DNA from: Lachnospiraceae bacterium
Lineage (GTDB): Bacteria > Bacillota > Clostridia > Lachnospirales > Lachnospiraceae
DNA length: 64,000 nt
NCBI GenBank assembly: GCA_029219245.1
Contig: JAQXTA010000040.1
Span: forward strand, 1 to 64,000
Reading direction: 5' to 3'
The translations under genes were made by a program, and so were the position numbers. This document shows, piece by piece, positions 1 to 9,114 of this stretch (the stretch's first letter is position 1; the number at the start of each line of letters is the position of its first letter). The notes below the pieces were generated by a model. That model saw only the letters and a list, made by a program, of their open reading frames with translations. It was not told the origin of the DNA and searched no databases.

Positions 1-31
1 GGAAAAGGATTTGGCAGAAATTTTGAAATAA
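1..31 (+). CDS. C-terminal end of an upstream gene (possibly hybrid-cluster protein Hcp)
   Basis: Only the last nine codons are in the window. The frame starting at base 2 reads EKDLAEILK and then stops (TAA at 29-31). Hcp (hydroxylamine reductase) proteins usually end in a stretch like TPEEDLKAIL, and in Clostridia hcp is often followed by a small cupin and a ferredoxin, which is what follows here. The identification rests on this weak tail match plus context; the other frames end at different stops, so it is tentative. Confidence 0.3.
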   Translation, partial: EKDLAEILK

Positions 32-85
32 TATATAATTACAACACAAATAATAACTATAAATGAAACGTATCGGAGGCAAAGA

Positions 86-409
86 ATGTATAAGAATATT
101 GAAAAACAAGTTCCTTTGAAATTGAAAGATTTAGTAAATTATCAGAAAGGACAGGTAGTTAGTAAAACTTTAGTTCAGAACGAACAACTTAGTATGACCA
201 TTTTTTCCTTTGATAAAGGGGAAGAAATCTCGACTCATGCATCCGGCGGTGATGCCATGGTGACTGTACTGGAAGGTACAGGCAGATTCACAGTAGGTGG
301 AGAAGTCTTTATCTTGAACGCGGGAGAAACACTTATTATGCCAAAGGATATTCCCCATGCAGTCTATGGAGAAGAAGCGTTTAAAATGCAGCTTACCGTT
401 TCTTTCTAA
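86..409 (+). CDS. Small cupin-domain protein
   Basis: This is a 107-residue single-domain cupin. Residues about 35-105 form the double-stranded beta-helix. Motif 1 is recognisable around EISTHASGGDAMVTVLEG and motif 2 around GETLIMPKDIPHAV, giving the usual His ligands (His in STHASG, His in IPHAV). GGAGG lies 6 bases upstream of the ATG, so the start is firm. It sits 22 bp before a ferredoxin gene in the same direction and probably shares its transcript. Stand-alone cupins of this size in Clostridia often accompany Hcp or oxidative-stress genes, but the substrate cannot be read from the sequence. Confidence 0.85.
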   Translation: MYKNIEKQVPLKLKDLVNYQKGQVVSKTLVQNEQLSMTIFSFDKGEEISTHASGGDAMVTVLEGTGRFTVGGEVFILNAGETLIMPKDIPHAVYGEEAFKMQLTVSF

Positions 410-431
410 ACACAATCACGGGAGGTAATTT

Positions 432-611
432 ATGAATGCACAAATAAATGAAAATTGCATCGGTTGTGGCATGTGTACCGCCATCTGCCCTGAGGTATTC
501 AGCATGTCAGATGACAATGTGGCTGTAATCGATGATGAAAAAATACCAGGAAATGAGGAGTCGGTGCAGGAGGCCGCCGAGAGCTGTCCTGTAGGTGCCA
601 TTGAAGTATAA
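432..611 (+). CDS. Small 4Fe-4S ferredoxin
   Basis: This is a 59-residue ferredoxin with the first cluster motif CIGCGMCTAICP near the N-terminus (Cys 10, 13 and 16, with a fourth ligand nearby) and CPVGAIEV at the C-terminus. The two halves would bind one [4Fe-4S] cluster, as in the monocluster ferredoxins of Clostridia. It is preceded by GGAGG seven bases before the ATG. It probably serves as the electron donor for the partner enzyme encoded with the cupin upstream; that pairing is an inference from position. Confidence 0.9.
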   Translation: MNAQINENCIGCGMCTAICPEVFSMSDDNVAVIDDEKIPGNEESVQEAAESCPVGAIEV

Positions 612-654
612 CCATCCTTTTTTGACGAACACCTACGGTGTATGCAGAGCTAAA

Positions 655-673
655 GGGGCGAGATAGTCGCCCC
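655..673. terminator. Hairpin between convergent genes
   Basis: Seven-base-pair stem GGGGCGA/TCGCCCC with loop GATAG, between the ferredoxin (+) and the radical SAM gene (-). On the minus strand the stem is followed by TTTAG; on the plus strand by an A-rich run. It probably ends transcription from one or both sides. Confidence 0.5.
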
Positions 674-692
674 ATACATTAAAAAAAAATTA

Positions 693-1373
693 TCATTGGT
701 TTACGGAATAGGAATTCAAAATATCCATAATGCAATTTTGGTATATATTTCCATTAAATACATCGCCATTTGGATTGAAGGAAATGGACTGAATATCTCT
801 TGGGTCATCTTCATAGGGATTTACATATTCTATGCCATCCTGTATAAAGTCCTGCAATAATTCCTTTGTCCTTGTATTATATGGATTATCATCACTTTCG
901 TTCACAAGCCAGGCTGGATGAACACGAATTGAAATCCCCTCATTTTTTGCACACTTTGCAAAATACTTTACTGGTTCAAGCGGTATCGTTTCCTGATGAA
1001 ATGCATCCACTGAAAGCATGATATAGTTTAGTCCACTCTGAGCCAGCTTATGCACAACGTCTTTGATTCGTTTCTCATCTTTGCTGAAAAAGCCATTGGT
1101 AATCATCTCTCTTTTAGGAATACCTACCTCTTTTGCAACTGCATGAATCTTACACACATCCTCGGGATATAATAATGGTTCCCCGCCAAATGTCATTAGA
1201 GACTGTATTTTATAATTCTCACATACATCCTTTATGGCTTTTGCAGCACTTTCCCCATCAATATGCTCTCCATTGCAAACATGCTCGCCTTCGGAACAAT
1301 GTTTACAACGACCTGTACATGCCATCGTTATTACAAATTCGATTCGGTTTAAATTTTTTAAATATTCATTCAT
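693..1373 (-). CDS. Radical SAM protein
   Basis: The 226-residue protein begins with the radical SAM cluster motif CTGRCKHC (residues about 19-26; CxxxCxxC), followed by the GGEP motif in MTFGGEPLLYP, which contacts S-adenosylmethionine. It lacks the extra C-terminal Cys clusters of SPASM proteins and is near the minimal size for the barrel, so it may be a short member or may act on a peptide or protein. An AGGGA-like site precedes the ATG. It runs opposite to the cupin/ferredoxin pair. The substrate is unknown. Confidence 0.85.
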   Translation of the reverse strand: MNEYLKNLNRIEFVITMACTGRCKHCSEGEHVCNGEHIDGESAAKAIKDVCENYKIQSLMTFGGEPLLYPEDVCKIHAVAKEVGIPKREMITNGFFSKDEKRIKDVVHKLAQSGLNYIMLSVDAFHQETIPLEPVKYFAKCAKNEGISIRVHPAWLVNESDDNPYNTRTKELLQDFIQDGIEYVNPYEDDPRDIQSISFNPNGDVFNGNIYQNCIMDILNSYSVNQ

Positions 1374-1407
1374 ATGTAACTGCTTCCCTTACCAAAAACT
1401 ATACTCT

Positions 1408-2070
1408 TTACTTTGTTAAGTCCAACGCTGTTCCGTCCTCCCAGTCGTTGCAATAACGAAGATATTCCGCTTCGGTACTCAGGAAATTCTCCGCATTCTT
1501 CGGTAACACAATCGGCTCAATCGTATTGCTTCCGTAATCACAAACGTAAATCGTCTTCACACAGTTTAGAAATACCCAGTCAAATCGTTTCTTTTTGTTC
1601 TCCTGTGTAAATCGCATATACTCAAACAATGCTCCCGCATCAATATCATTCTCATCTGTTGGATGTAAAAAAAGATACAGCCCGTTGTATTTCTTGTGCA
1701 CATAATTCGTATTCAGCTTTTCCAGTTTTCTGTCAAAACGGTATTTTGCCTTAGAAAGATAATCCTGTTGCACTGTACGATCCGGTAGTATCGCCCAGAA
1801 TCTTCCATTATAAAAATTCAGGCGTTCTCCATATTTTTCAAATGCCTGTGGTGGAAGTTCTTCTTTCAGACAGCCCAGATAATTCTCAATAAATCGCTCC
1901 TCCTGCCCATCATCCGGTAGAAGTGCCTGGCTGACTTCCAGACCGAAATCCATCGTTTCATTGATCCAGTCCGGAGATTCACTCTTAATAAAATATGGTC
2001 TATATTCTTTCCACAAATATTTGAGCGATACCGCTGCATAGATTTCGTTCAAAAGTTTTTCATAAGCCAT
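1408..2070 (-). CDS. Hypothetical protein, 220 residues
   Basis: I do not recognise a family. The protein is soluble, with many aromatic and charged residues, no signal peptide and no membrane segment. The ATG at 2070 is preceded by AGGTG at a normal distance; an in-frame GTG nine bases upstream is too close to that site. It follows the PAP2 remnant on the same strand and may share a promoter with it or have its own in the short gap. Confidence 0.7.
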   Translation of the reverse strand: MAYEKLLNEIYAAVSLKYLWKEYRPYFIKSESPDWINETMDFGLEVSQALLPDDGQEERFIENYLGCLKEELPPQAFEKYGERLNFYNGRFWAILPDRTVQQDYLSKAKYRFDRKLEKLNTNYVHKKYNGLYLFLHPTDENDIDAGALFEYMRFTQENKKKRFDWVFLNCVKTIYVCDYGSNTIEPIVLPKNAENFLSTEAEYLRYCNDWEDGTALDLTK

Positions 2071-2121
2071 CGCACGCACCTGCTATTACTATATTTTTCT
2101 GCACTCTATTTCTATAATCAA

Positions 2122-2580
2122 TTAAGTTTCGGATTGCAAACTGCAGATCTCTCTAAGCACTTTTTTCTTCATTCTGGTGTTCAATTGCATAATTGCTGTT
2201 GGCATTACGCACATCACAAGCATTGTTGTTGATGACGGATAGGAAGCCTCCAAGGATTCTCCTATCAATACAGGTCTATAGTTTATCACAAAGATTTCAA
2301 ATAGTATATATGCAGCCATTACAATAAGATAAAATCCACCAAGCACAAGAATACTGTAATCCACTTTCAAAAAGCTTCTTCTTTTTATCATCTGTACAAA
2401 CCCAAGAATTCCAAAACCAAACACAAAACAAAATGGCACCAGTCCTAACCAATCTGTGATGGTATATAGCTGCATATGAACTCCCGTAAGACGATGAAAG
2501 AATCCATTAAAGGTTGCAAAGCCAACTGTTGAACCTCTCCTTATATATTTTCCAGATCTATGTAGAATGTCCCTCTTGAA
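2122..2580 (-). pseudogene. Truncated PAP2-family phosphatase remnant
   Basis: The open stretch from 2475 down to 2122 encodes membrane segments and the motif NYRPV...SYPSSTTML, matching the central part of phosphatidic-acid-phosphatase-type (PAP2) proteins of Lachnospiraceae. The same frame stays open upstream to about 2580 without an ATG and reads GSTVGFATFNGFFHRLTGVH, the usual sequence just before this region. Further upstream a related segment (GTFYIDLENI) lies in another frame. At the C-terminus the protein stops after KKKVLREICSLQSET and lacks the distal SRxxxxxHxxxD-type motif. It therefore looks both frameshifted near the start and truncated at the end. Confidence 0.75.
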
Positions 2581-2618
2581 TTAATTTGCCGTTTATACAA
2601 AAAGACTATTGCCTAATA

Positions 2619-3386
2619 CTAATTCTTTCTAATATACCAACTATATCCAGAGAATATCAAAGTCCTTGTCCTATTCTGAAAAATGGATTGTAATGTATCC
2701 TGCATCCATTCCTTCGTTTCTTTCTCTGATATTTCACCGCTCTCTATTTTGGCATTTACATTTGACTGAATCATCATAAAATCAATAAAATCTTCCATAT
2801 TAAAGCCATATTCCATTTCATAAATTGTCTGTTTCTCCATTAGGAAATCTTCTGTCAAATCGTCTTGGTTCCAGACATTCTCATTTCTGGGTGGTTTGGG
2901 AAATTTTTTTAAATACTTCGTTTGATACCAATCTGTATATTCTGCTTTTTCATTCATTTTGTCAGTAATCCAGAAATCATATATAACCATAATACCCTTA
3001 GAATTCATAATCTGACTTGCATTAGCTAGAAATCTATCTTTGTCAACCCAGTTAATTACACCTGCTGCTGTTATAATATCATATTTTTCCTTTGGAATTC
3101 GTGTTTCTTCTGCTTTAGCTACATAAAAGTAATATAAATTATCTTCATAAAGCTTATTACAAACATTTATCATTTCTGACGAAATATCAGTTCCTGTAAC
3201 TTTATCACATATCAATTTCAATCCTTTTGTTGATAATCCGGCTCCACATCCAACATCTAATCCATTTTTAAAATTCTTCGTAATATGATAATCTGATTTA
3301 ATCTGCTCTATTACCTTCTCATGGAGCCATGGTCTTTTCACATAACCTTCTGCTATTCTTTTGGAATCAAATGATTTATTATCCAT
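2619..3386 (-). CDS. Class I SAM-dependent methyltransferase
   Basis: About 255 residues. The SAM-binding motif I is GLDVGCGAGLSTKGL (residues about 38-52), followed by the acidic residue of motif II in VTGTDISSEMI and a WVDKDRF segment typical of UbiE/BioC-like enzymes. The ATG at 3386 has GAGGA eight bases upstream and gives MDNKSFDSKRIAEGYVKRPW; an in-frame ATG at 3422 is less well placed. The substrate cannot be inferred. It is followed upstream by a GNAT gene in the same direction. Confidence 0.85.
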   Translation of the reverse strand: MDNKSFDSKRIAEGYVKRPWLHEKVIEQIKSDYHITKNFKNGLDVGCGAGLSTKGLKLICDKVTGTDISSEMINVCNKLYEDNLYYFYVAKAEETRIPKEKYDIITAAGVINWVDKDRFLANASQIMNSKGIMVIYDFWITDKMNEKAEYTDWYQTKYLKKFPKPPRNENVWNQDDLTEDFLMEKQTIYEMEYGFNMEDFIDFMMIQSNVNAKIESGEISEKETKEWMQDTLQSIFQNRTRTLIFSGYSWYIRKN

Positions 3387-3443
3387 AGTAATCTTCCTCA
3401 AATTTTGATAACTATTTTTCATGATTATCTGCCAAACAACTTA

Positions 3444-4205
3444 TCAATGAGTTCTCATATCAGCAGACACCTCATACACCGTATACTCATGTGAAAATTC
3501 ATAGCCCAGTTTTTCTGCCAGATGTACCGAATTCATATTCTGCGCATCCCAGCTTGGATAAAGCCCCTGCCTGATACATTCCAGAATCAATGCCGCACAG
3601 CATGCCGTCGCAAGATGCTTTCGTCTTTCTTCTTCCTTGGTATCTACTTCAATTTCAATTCCTTCTCTATATCGGGAGTACGACGAGGCTCCCGCCACGA
3701 TATTCCCATTCTTTAAAATAACCATACCGATTCCTGTTGCAAGATATTTTTCTTTTGTTTCAAACGAAGAAACAAAATCATAGGTTACCGGGTCCTGCAA
3801 ACACAAATCATACAGTCTGCCATCAATTTTATGAAGCTCATACCCTTCCGGGATAGCACTGACAAATTTAGACAGTTTCTCTTCATCAAATTTTGTGTCC
3901 TTTTTTATTGCATATCGCGTAACCCGTTTGGCATCCGGAAAGCATTCTTCTATCAGTCCGGCCCATTTTTCATTTTGGGGTGTCATAATTACAAAGCCTT
4001 CCGGCTTATTTAGAACAAGTTCCTTATCCGGTTCTCCTGCATAAAAAGAAAAACAACCTATAAATGCGTATGCAGACTTAGGATTTTCTTTATCTGTTAC
4101 ATACACTTTTCCCATCACCTTTTGAAGACATGAATAAATCAATGTTTCTTCCCAGCCAGCAAATAAGTGGCTCACTTTTGTTGTATCTTCTAATTCATAT
4201 ATCAT
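3444..4205 (-). CDS. GNAT-family N-acetyltransferase
   Basis: The 253-residue protein has an N-terminal helper region and a C-terminal GNAT fold. The segment IVAGASSYSRYREGIEIEVDTKEEERRKHLA contains strand 4 and the acetyl-CoA pyrophosphate loop (Q/RxxGxG position replaced by EERRKHLAT), and LGYEFSHEYTVYEV is the typical C-terminal strand. GGGGAG precedes the ATG by nine bases. Family members of this length in Clostridia are commonly annotated only as GNAT enzymes; the acceptor is unknown. Confidence 0.8.
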   Translation of the reverse strand: MIYELEDTTKVSHLFAGWEETLIYSCLQKVMGKVYVTDKENPKSAYAFIGCFSFYAGEPDKELVLNKPEGFVIMTPQNEKWAGLIEECFPDAKRVTRYAIKKDTKFDEEKLSKFVSAIPEGYELHKIDGRLYDLCLQDPVTYDFVSSFETKEKYLATGIGMVILKNGNIVAGASSYSRYREGIEIEVDTKEEERRKHLATACCAALILECIRQGLYPSWDAQNMNSVHLAEKLGYEFSHEYTVYEVSADMRTH

Positions 4206-4251
4206 ATAATTAACTCCCCAAATTCATCTTAACTAATTCTAAAATCGTTTG

Positions 4252-5115
4252 TTACTCTGAAATACTGCATATCGCCACCGTCAGTACCACGAACCTTCCA
4301 TCTTCATAACATAGCGAAACCTGATATTCTTCTCCGGTTTTCAAAACCTGCTCCTGTCTTGTTTCCCGAGGAAAATCATACTCGGTCTGTGCATTACAGG
4401 CAATCTCGATTTCACTTCCCTTTGACAAAAATCCTGTTTCATCTGTCTCCTGAAGCACCACCTGATAAAGCACCTCTCCTCCGGCTTCTGTTATATCCGC
4501 AATCTGTACCATTACAGGTCTAAAAAATTGTCCCTCATCGGGTGTGATATTTCCAGAACCTGCTGTATCGGCTGCTGCACTATCTTCTAAGCTATCGACA
4601 TTCCCGGTTGCTGCCATTTCCTCCTTCGCTTCTTCCCGCATTGTTTTATTCGCCTGCATTTCTTCTGTTTCTGCCTCCGCTGCATCTTCCATCGCTATAC
4701 CTTCTTCGGCCGCCGAACTGGCTTCTGTATCTTCCATTGCTTCTTCTGCTGCTTGTTCCTCACAGGGTGCCTCTTCCTCATAGGGCATTTCTTCTGATAC
4801 ATAAGAATCTGCCATTTCACTACTTTCGGACTGGCTGAAATTTCTTCTGGTTAAGGAAATCGCCGGGAGAACTAATAATAAGCATACAACAGCGGCTGCC
4901 AGTGTTGCCCATTTCTTCCATGCGTTCTTGTGCATTGGTACTATCCTGTCCGTTTCTTCTCTATCTATTTCTGTATTATGCTGTATGCTGCGTTCTTCTC
5001 CTGATGAGGCTACAGCATCTGTTTTTTCAGAGAGTCCGGCTTCAATCCGGTTCCACAAATCCGGTATTTCATCTTGTTTCATTTGTCTGAATTCCTGTTC
5101 AAAATCCCGTTCCAT
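4252..5115 (-). CDS. Membrane anti-sigma-type protein
   Basis: About 287 residues. The N-terminal 65 residues are cytoplasmic and charged (ERDFEQEFRQMKQDEIPDLW), followed by one membrane segment (WATLAAAVVCLLLVLPAISL), a long Glu/Ala-rich linker and a small extracellular C-terminal domain. The ATG at 5115 has AAGGAGG seven bases upstream, inside the end of the sigma-factor gene, which indicates translational coupling. The arrangement sigma/membrane partner suggests it holds the ECF sigma factor; no canonical zinc anti-sigma HxxxCxxC motif is present. Confidence 0.75.
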   Translation of the reverse strand: MERDFEQEFRQMKQDEIPDLWNRIEAGLSEKTDAVASSGEERSIQHNTEIDREETDRIVPMHKNAWKKWATLAAAVVCLLLVLPAISLTRRNFSQSESSEMADSYVSEEMPYEEEAPCEEQAAEEAMEDTEASSAAEEGIAMEDAAEAETEEMQANKTMREEAKEEMAATGNVDSLEDSAAADTAGSGNITPDEGQFFRPVMVQIADITEAGGEVLYQVVLQETDETGFLSKGSEIEIACNAQTEYDFPRETRQEQVLKTGEEYQVSLCYEDGRFVVLTVAICSISE

Positions 5116-5716
5116 AGCCACACCTCCTTAGTTTTTTCACTGCATTCTGATACCGCCACGTTACCGTTCCGATGGGAATGGACAATGCCCTGGCAATTTC
5201 CTGAAAAGTCATATCTCCCAGAATCTTCATATTCATAATCTGCCGCTCGCTTTCCTTCAAACGAGAGAAAGCCTCTTTTATCGACAAATTTGCAATAACC
5301 TCCTGCTCCACCGGACTTTCATTTTCTACTTCCTGTCCCGTAAAAGCATCCGGATCTATTTCCTCTAACAGCTCACTTGCTTCTTCTTTCCGGGATTTTC
5401 GCAGGTAATCAATCGACATATTTCTGGCTATCGTCGTCATCCATGTTTTATGTCCCATACCGCTTTTATAGGAATCTGCTTTGTCCCACAACTTAATAAA
5501 AAAATCGCTGGTAATATCTTCTGCGCTTTCCCTGCTTTGCACCACATCCTTTACAATCGAATAAATCAAACCAATATAGGCTTCGTAAATATCTTTCAAA
5601 CCCTGCTTATCGCCCTGGCAGATTCTGTGCATTGCAGATTCAAATTGTACATCCGTCATCTGCTTCTCCATTCTGTTTTCTTTACCATCTGTTTTCCGGT
5701 ACCAATATAGTTTCAT
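5099..5716 (-). CDS. ECF-type RNA polymerase sigma factor
   Basis: The 205-residue protein has sigma region 2 (around YEAYIGLIYSIVKDVVQS to FFIKLWDKADSY and TWMTTIARNMSIDYLRKSRKEE) and region 4 (AFSRLKESERQIMNMKIL to FQEIARALSIPIGTVTWRYQNAVKKLR, a helix-turn-helix). It directs core polymerase to a small regulon. The ATG at 5716 has only a weak AGG site; an internal Met (MEKQMTDVQF, 5671) could be the true start. Its 3' end overlaps the membrane partner gene by 17 bp. Confidence 0.9.
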   Translation of the reverse strand: MKLYWYRKTDGKENRMEKQMTDVQFESAMHRICQGDKQGLKDIYEAYIGLIYSIVKDVVQSRESAEDITSDFFIKLWDKADSYKSGMGHKTWMTTIARNMSIDYLRKSRKEEASELLEEIDPDAFTGQEVENESPVEQEVIANLSIKEAFSRLKESERQIMNMKILGDMTFQEIARALSIPIGTVTWRYQNAVKKLRRCGYGTGF

Positions 5717-5979
5717 TCTATACCTATTCGCTTATTTCCGCAAACCCAGCTTCCGTATGCGTTGAAATTAGAATATGAAAAAACACAGTAATCGAGTGTT
5801 GCCACCTGAAGACATCTATGTTATAATTCACGAATAATCAGTTATTTCTAAACGCATTCATTATATATCTTTTTCTATTTAATCTTTAGATTCCTGCTTA
5901 TCATCCAAACAATCATCAGGCAGGGGTCGGGGAATAAGAGAAGTAGTATGGGATGCCATAGCTCCTGCCGGAGTTATCA

Positions 5980-6306
5980 TTGCAGGACCATACGGTAAAA
6001 TATTTCTTTAATTGTACCTGCCAGGGAGATGGGCTACCGGATGGTATGCAGGCTCTGTACCAGTACATTATGACAGGAGAGCCGCTGGATGAGCTGACCG
6101 GAAAACTTCATAAGGCGGTGGAAGCAGGACGGCGCAATGAGAAATGGCGGTCGGAATATATGAAAGAGATTCTGCATGACGATGATATGCGAGAAGAAGG
6201 GCGCGCAGAAGAAAGAACCAATACAGAGCGTGAGAAAGCCAGAGCAGATGCCTTAGAGGCCAAAGTGCGTGAACCGGAAGGAATCATTAACAATATGAAA
6301 CAGTAA
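5980..6306 (+). pseudogene. C-terminal fragment of an Rpn/PD-(D/E)XK transposase-like protein
   Basis: The open stretch reads CQGDGLPDGMQALYQYIMTG and MKEILHDDDMREEGRAEERT, which is the C-terminal third of Rpn-type (recombination-promoting nuclease/transposase-like) proteins common in Lachnospiraceae. The N-terminal nuclease domain is absent, and the first codon in frame is a TTG with no ribosome binding site. The final residues form a charged coiled coil. I read it as a decayed fragment. Confidence 0.65.
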
Positions 6307-6619
6307 TATTATATTTCTGTGAAACAGAGTCTATCTGAGGCGGATAAGAGATTACCCGCCTCAATTTTGTTTTTCTACCCTATCATTATCCTTGTGCTGA
6401 TACTCTTGTTTGGCAAAATACTTTCCGGTATCTAACCCTCTTTTAATAAAGCGAAGCAAGTTTTAACGGTCCATACCATTCACAGCTGATATCCACCGAC
6501 TGAATGTTGAGAGAAGAATCTACTTCTTCGCCCTTACCTAAAGTTCCCTGTAATGATGCATTTGTATTAGGATTGTTCATTCTGTATATGACCTTGAGGG
6601 AAAGCAGCTTCTCGAATTT
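6307..6619. other. Gene-poor stretch between two gene fragments
   Basis: Apart from the terminator at 6337-6362, nothing convincing was found in this stretch. A 45-codon frame on the minus strand (about 6443-6580, beginning MNNPNTNAS) has an AAGG-like site, but it is short, unrecognised and in degraded surroundings. Confidence 0.5.
6337..6362 (+). terminator. Intrinsic terminator
   Basis: Seven-base-pair stem GAGGCGG/CCGCCTC followed by AATTTTGTTTTT. It lies 30 bp after the Rpn fragment and would have served that gene. Confidence 0.7.
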
Positions 6620-6895
6620 GTGAAAAAGCAAAGAGATTTGATGGAAACGATTATACAAAATAATCCGGTATGTGATGATGTTGCCCTACTGTCACAGGAA
6701 GAATTTGAGCAGCTCCATCCTAATTACCATTTAAAACTGGATACCGCACATGTATTCCGGAATATCCAGATACAAATCCACGAGGGTAAATGGGTAATGG
6801 TTTCCAAAAACAAAACACCGACCATTCACTTTGTCATCCGCCATTCCAAAATGCTGAATGCTTTTGAGAATTTTATTGCAGCAGCGTTGGAATAA
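6620..6895 (+). pseudogene. C-terminal fragment of an unidentified protein
   Basis: The frame is open upstream of the first GTG (HSVYDLEGKQLLEFV precedes it), and no proper start or ribosome site is present, so this looks like the tail of a larger gene. The sequence is soluble (DDVALLSQEEFEQLHPNYH; GKWVMVSKNKTPTIHFVIRH). I do not recognise the family. It ends just before a strong terminator, as a real gene end would. Confidence 0.45.
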
Positions 6896-6907
6896 AGTAA
6901 ACAACAA

Positions 6908-6946
6908 AAAAGTATTCTTATCCATATGACAGATAAGAATACTTTT
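6908..6946. terminator. Bidirectional intrinsic terminator
   Basis: Fifteen-base-pair perfect stem (AAAGTATTCTTATC and its complement) with a nine-base loop, A-rich on one side and T-rich (TTTTTCTTTT) on the other. It closes dapL from the right and the fragment gene from the left. Confidence 0.85.
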
Positions 6947-6973
6947 TCTTTTATCTTTCGTTTTATCTCTTTC

Positions 6974-8188
6974 TTACAGTTTCTTCAAACGGTCTACCGC
7001 TTCTACCGTATTCTCATAGCTTCCGAATGCAGTCAGGCGGAAGTAAGTCTCGCCGCTTGGACCAAAGCCGGAGCCCGGTGTACCGACTACGTTGGCATTC
7101 TCAAGCAGATAATCGAAAAATTCCCAGCTTGTCATGCCGTTTGGTGCCTTTAACCAGATGTAAGGCGCATTCACACCGCCGGAAACGCTGTATCCCGCAG
7201 ATTTTAAACCATCCAGAATGTATTTCGCATTTTTCATGTAATAAGCAACCAATTCTTTGGTTTCTTTCTTGCCCGCTTCGCTGTAAACCGCTTCGCCTGC
7301 TCTCTGGATGATGTAAGGTGCACCGTTATACTTGGTGCCATGTCTTCTTGCCCAGAGTGCATGCAGGGAAACATCCCCAACTTTCAATTCTTTCGGAATA
7401 ACCGTAAAGCCAAGACGCACTCCGGTAAATCCGGCATTCTTAGAGAAAGAACGCAGCTCAATCGCACAGGTTCTGGCTCCTTCGCATTCATAAATCGTAT
7501 GTGGTACGTCCTCTTCGGAAATATAAGCTTCATAAGCCGCATCATAAATGATAACGGAGCCGTTTTTGTTCGCATAATCTACCCATTCCTGCAGCTGTGC
7601 TTTGGTAATGGTAGAACCCGTCGGATTGTTCGGGAAACACAGATAAATCAAATCCGGTACTTCCTTCGGCAACTCCGGTGCAAAGTTATTTTCTGCGGTA
7701 CAAGGCATATAAATCACATCGCTCCAGTTGCCGGTTGTTGCATCATAAGTGCCGGTTCTTCCTGCCATAACATTGGTATCCACATATACCGGATAAACCG
7801 GGTCACAAACAGCAATTTTATTGTCTACGCTGAAAATTTCCTGAATGTTTCCGGAATCGCATTTTGCACCATCGGAAACAAAAATTTCATCTGCCTCAAT
7901 CTGACAGCCTCGCGCCTTATAATCATTATCCGCAATCGCGTTTCTCAAAAAATCATATCCAAGATCCGGTGCATAGCCTCGGAATGTCTTTGCATCCGCC
8001 ATCTCATCCACTGCCGTATGAAGTGCGCTGATAACTGCCGGGGATAAAGGCTGTGTAACATCGCCGATACCCAGACGGATAATCTTTTTATCCGGATTTG
8101 CTGCTGCATATGCATTTACTTTCTTACCGATGGTAGAAAAAAGATAACTGCCCGGTAATTTTAAATAATTATCATTTACTTTAACCAT
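6974..8188 (-). CDS. dapL: LL-diaminopimelate aminotransferase
   Basis: About 404 residues, the usual length. It converts tetrahydrodipicolinate directly to LL-2,6-diaminopimelate using glutamate, the short route to meso-DAP for peptidoglycan and lysine. The protein starts [20 protein letters not shown], as in the family, and has the PLP lysine in [16 protein letters not shown]. The ATG at 8188 follows GGAGAGG; an upstream in-frame ATG at 8203 sits too close to its AGGA. The gene lies 33 bp after dapF and is certainly co-transcribed. Confidence 0.97.
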   Translation of the reverse strand: MVKVNDNYLKLPGSYLFSTIGKKVNAYAAANPDKKIIRLGIGDVTQPLSPAVISALHTAVDEMADAKTFRGYAPDLGYDFLRNAIADNDYKARGCQIEADEIFVSDGAKCDSGNIQEIFSVDNKIAVCDPVYPVYVDTNVMAGRTGTYDATTGNWSDVIYMPCTAENNFAPELPKEVPDLIYLCFPNNPTGSTITKAQLQEWVDYANKNGSVIIYDAAYEAYISEEDVPHTIYECEGARTCAIELRSFSKNAGFTGVRLGFTVIPKELKVGDVSLHALWARRHGTKYNGAPYIIQRAGEAVYSEAGKKETKELVAYYMKNAKYILDGLKSAGYSVSGGVNAPYIWLKAPNGMTSWEFFDYLLENANVVGTPGSGFGPSGETYFRLTAFGSYENTVEAVDRLKKL

Positions 8189-8221
8189 TTTTCCTCTCCT
8201 CATGTTCCTTTCTGTAATATT

Positions 8222-9061
8222 TTACCATTCACCTTCAAAAACAGTTACCGCCGGTCCGGTCATATAAACCAGATTGGCTTCTCTGTCCCAGGTAATATCT
8301 ATTTCACCACCTAATAGTTTAACAGTAACCGACTCATCCGTCAAACCATTTAAAATACAGGCTACCACTGTTGCACAGCATCCGGTACCGCATGCCAGTG
8401 TTTCGCCGGTTCCTCTCTCCCAGACACGCATCTGTACGTTCTTTCTGTCGAGCACCTTGACAAATTCTGTATTGGTTTTCTTCGGAAAACGCTCATGCTT
8501 CTCAAAGTACGGCCCAATCTGCTCAATTTTCAGATTTTCCACATCTTCCATAAAAACAACTGCATGGGGATTTCCCATTGATACACATGTCATTTTATAT
8601 TCTTTTCCGCAAACCATAATCGGTTCCTCTACTACTTTTTCTTTCGTTCCATCCACAAGAACCGGAATCTTTTCTGCCAAAAGCTCCGGTTCTCCCATAT
8701 TTACCTTAACGGTATCCACTTTTCCATCCTTTAAGAAAAGCTCCAGATATTTTATTTTACCACTGCTTATAATGCTGATCTTCGTCTTATCCGTCAGTCC
8801 TTTGTCATAGACATACTTTGCCACACAGCGGATGCCGTTTCCGCACATCTCTGCCCTGCTGCCATCTGCATTGTACATCTCCATTTCAAAATCCGCCTCG
8901 TCTGAGGGATTAATAAAAATAGCACCATCCCCGCCGACACCAAAATGTCTGTCACTGATTTTTTGAACAAACTCCGGCTTTTCTTCCTGTGCTATCTTTT
9001 CTGTAAAACCATTGATGTAAATGTAATCATTTCCACAGCCATGCATTTTGGTAAACTTCAT
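8222..9061 (-). CDS. dapF: Diaminopimelate epimerase
   Basis: About 279 residues. It interconverts LL-DAP and meso-DAP by a two-base mechanism. Both catalytic cysteines are visible: one in EMCGNGIRCVAKYV and one in LACGTGCCATV. The N-terminus MKFTKMHGCGNDYIYI is typical. The ATG at 9061 has GGGG seven bases upstream; an ATG two codons earlier is too close to it. It is the first gene of a two-gene operon with dapL. Confidence 0.97.
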   Translation of the reverse strand: MKFTKMHGCGNDYIYINGFTEKIAQEEKPEFVQKISDRHFGVGGDGAIFINPSDEADFEMEMYNADGSRAEMCGNGIRCVAKYVYDKGLTDKTKISIISSGKIKYLELFLKDGKVDTVKVNMGEPELLAEKIPVLVDGTKEKVVEEPIMVCGKEYKMTCVSMGNPHAVVFMEDVENLKIEQIGPYFEKHERFPKKTNTEFVKVLDRKNVQMRVWERGTGETLACGTGCCATVVACILNGLTDESVTVKLLGGEIDITWDREANLVYMTGPAVTVFEGEW

Positions 9062-9114
9062 AATCATACCCCTTTCTAACTTTTTACGCTTACGCCTTTT
9101 TTACATTTTATCTC

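Noticed and set aside
4544-5131. Ser/Leu-rich frames on the plus strand opposite the anti-sigma-type gene
   Set aside because: They mirror the Glu/Ala-rich linker of the real gene and lack start signals.
6443-6580. Small minus-strand frame MNNPNTNAS, 45 codons
   Set aside because: It lies between two gene fragments with a weak ribosome site and no recognised family, so it was not called a gene.
7340-8047. A 235-codon open frame on the plus strand opposite dapL
   Set aside because: It lies wholly antisense to a well-conserved dapL gene, has no ribosome site and its protein is unlike any family; it is a codon-bias shadow.
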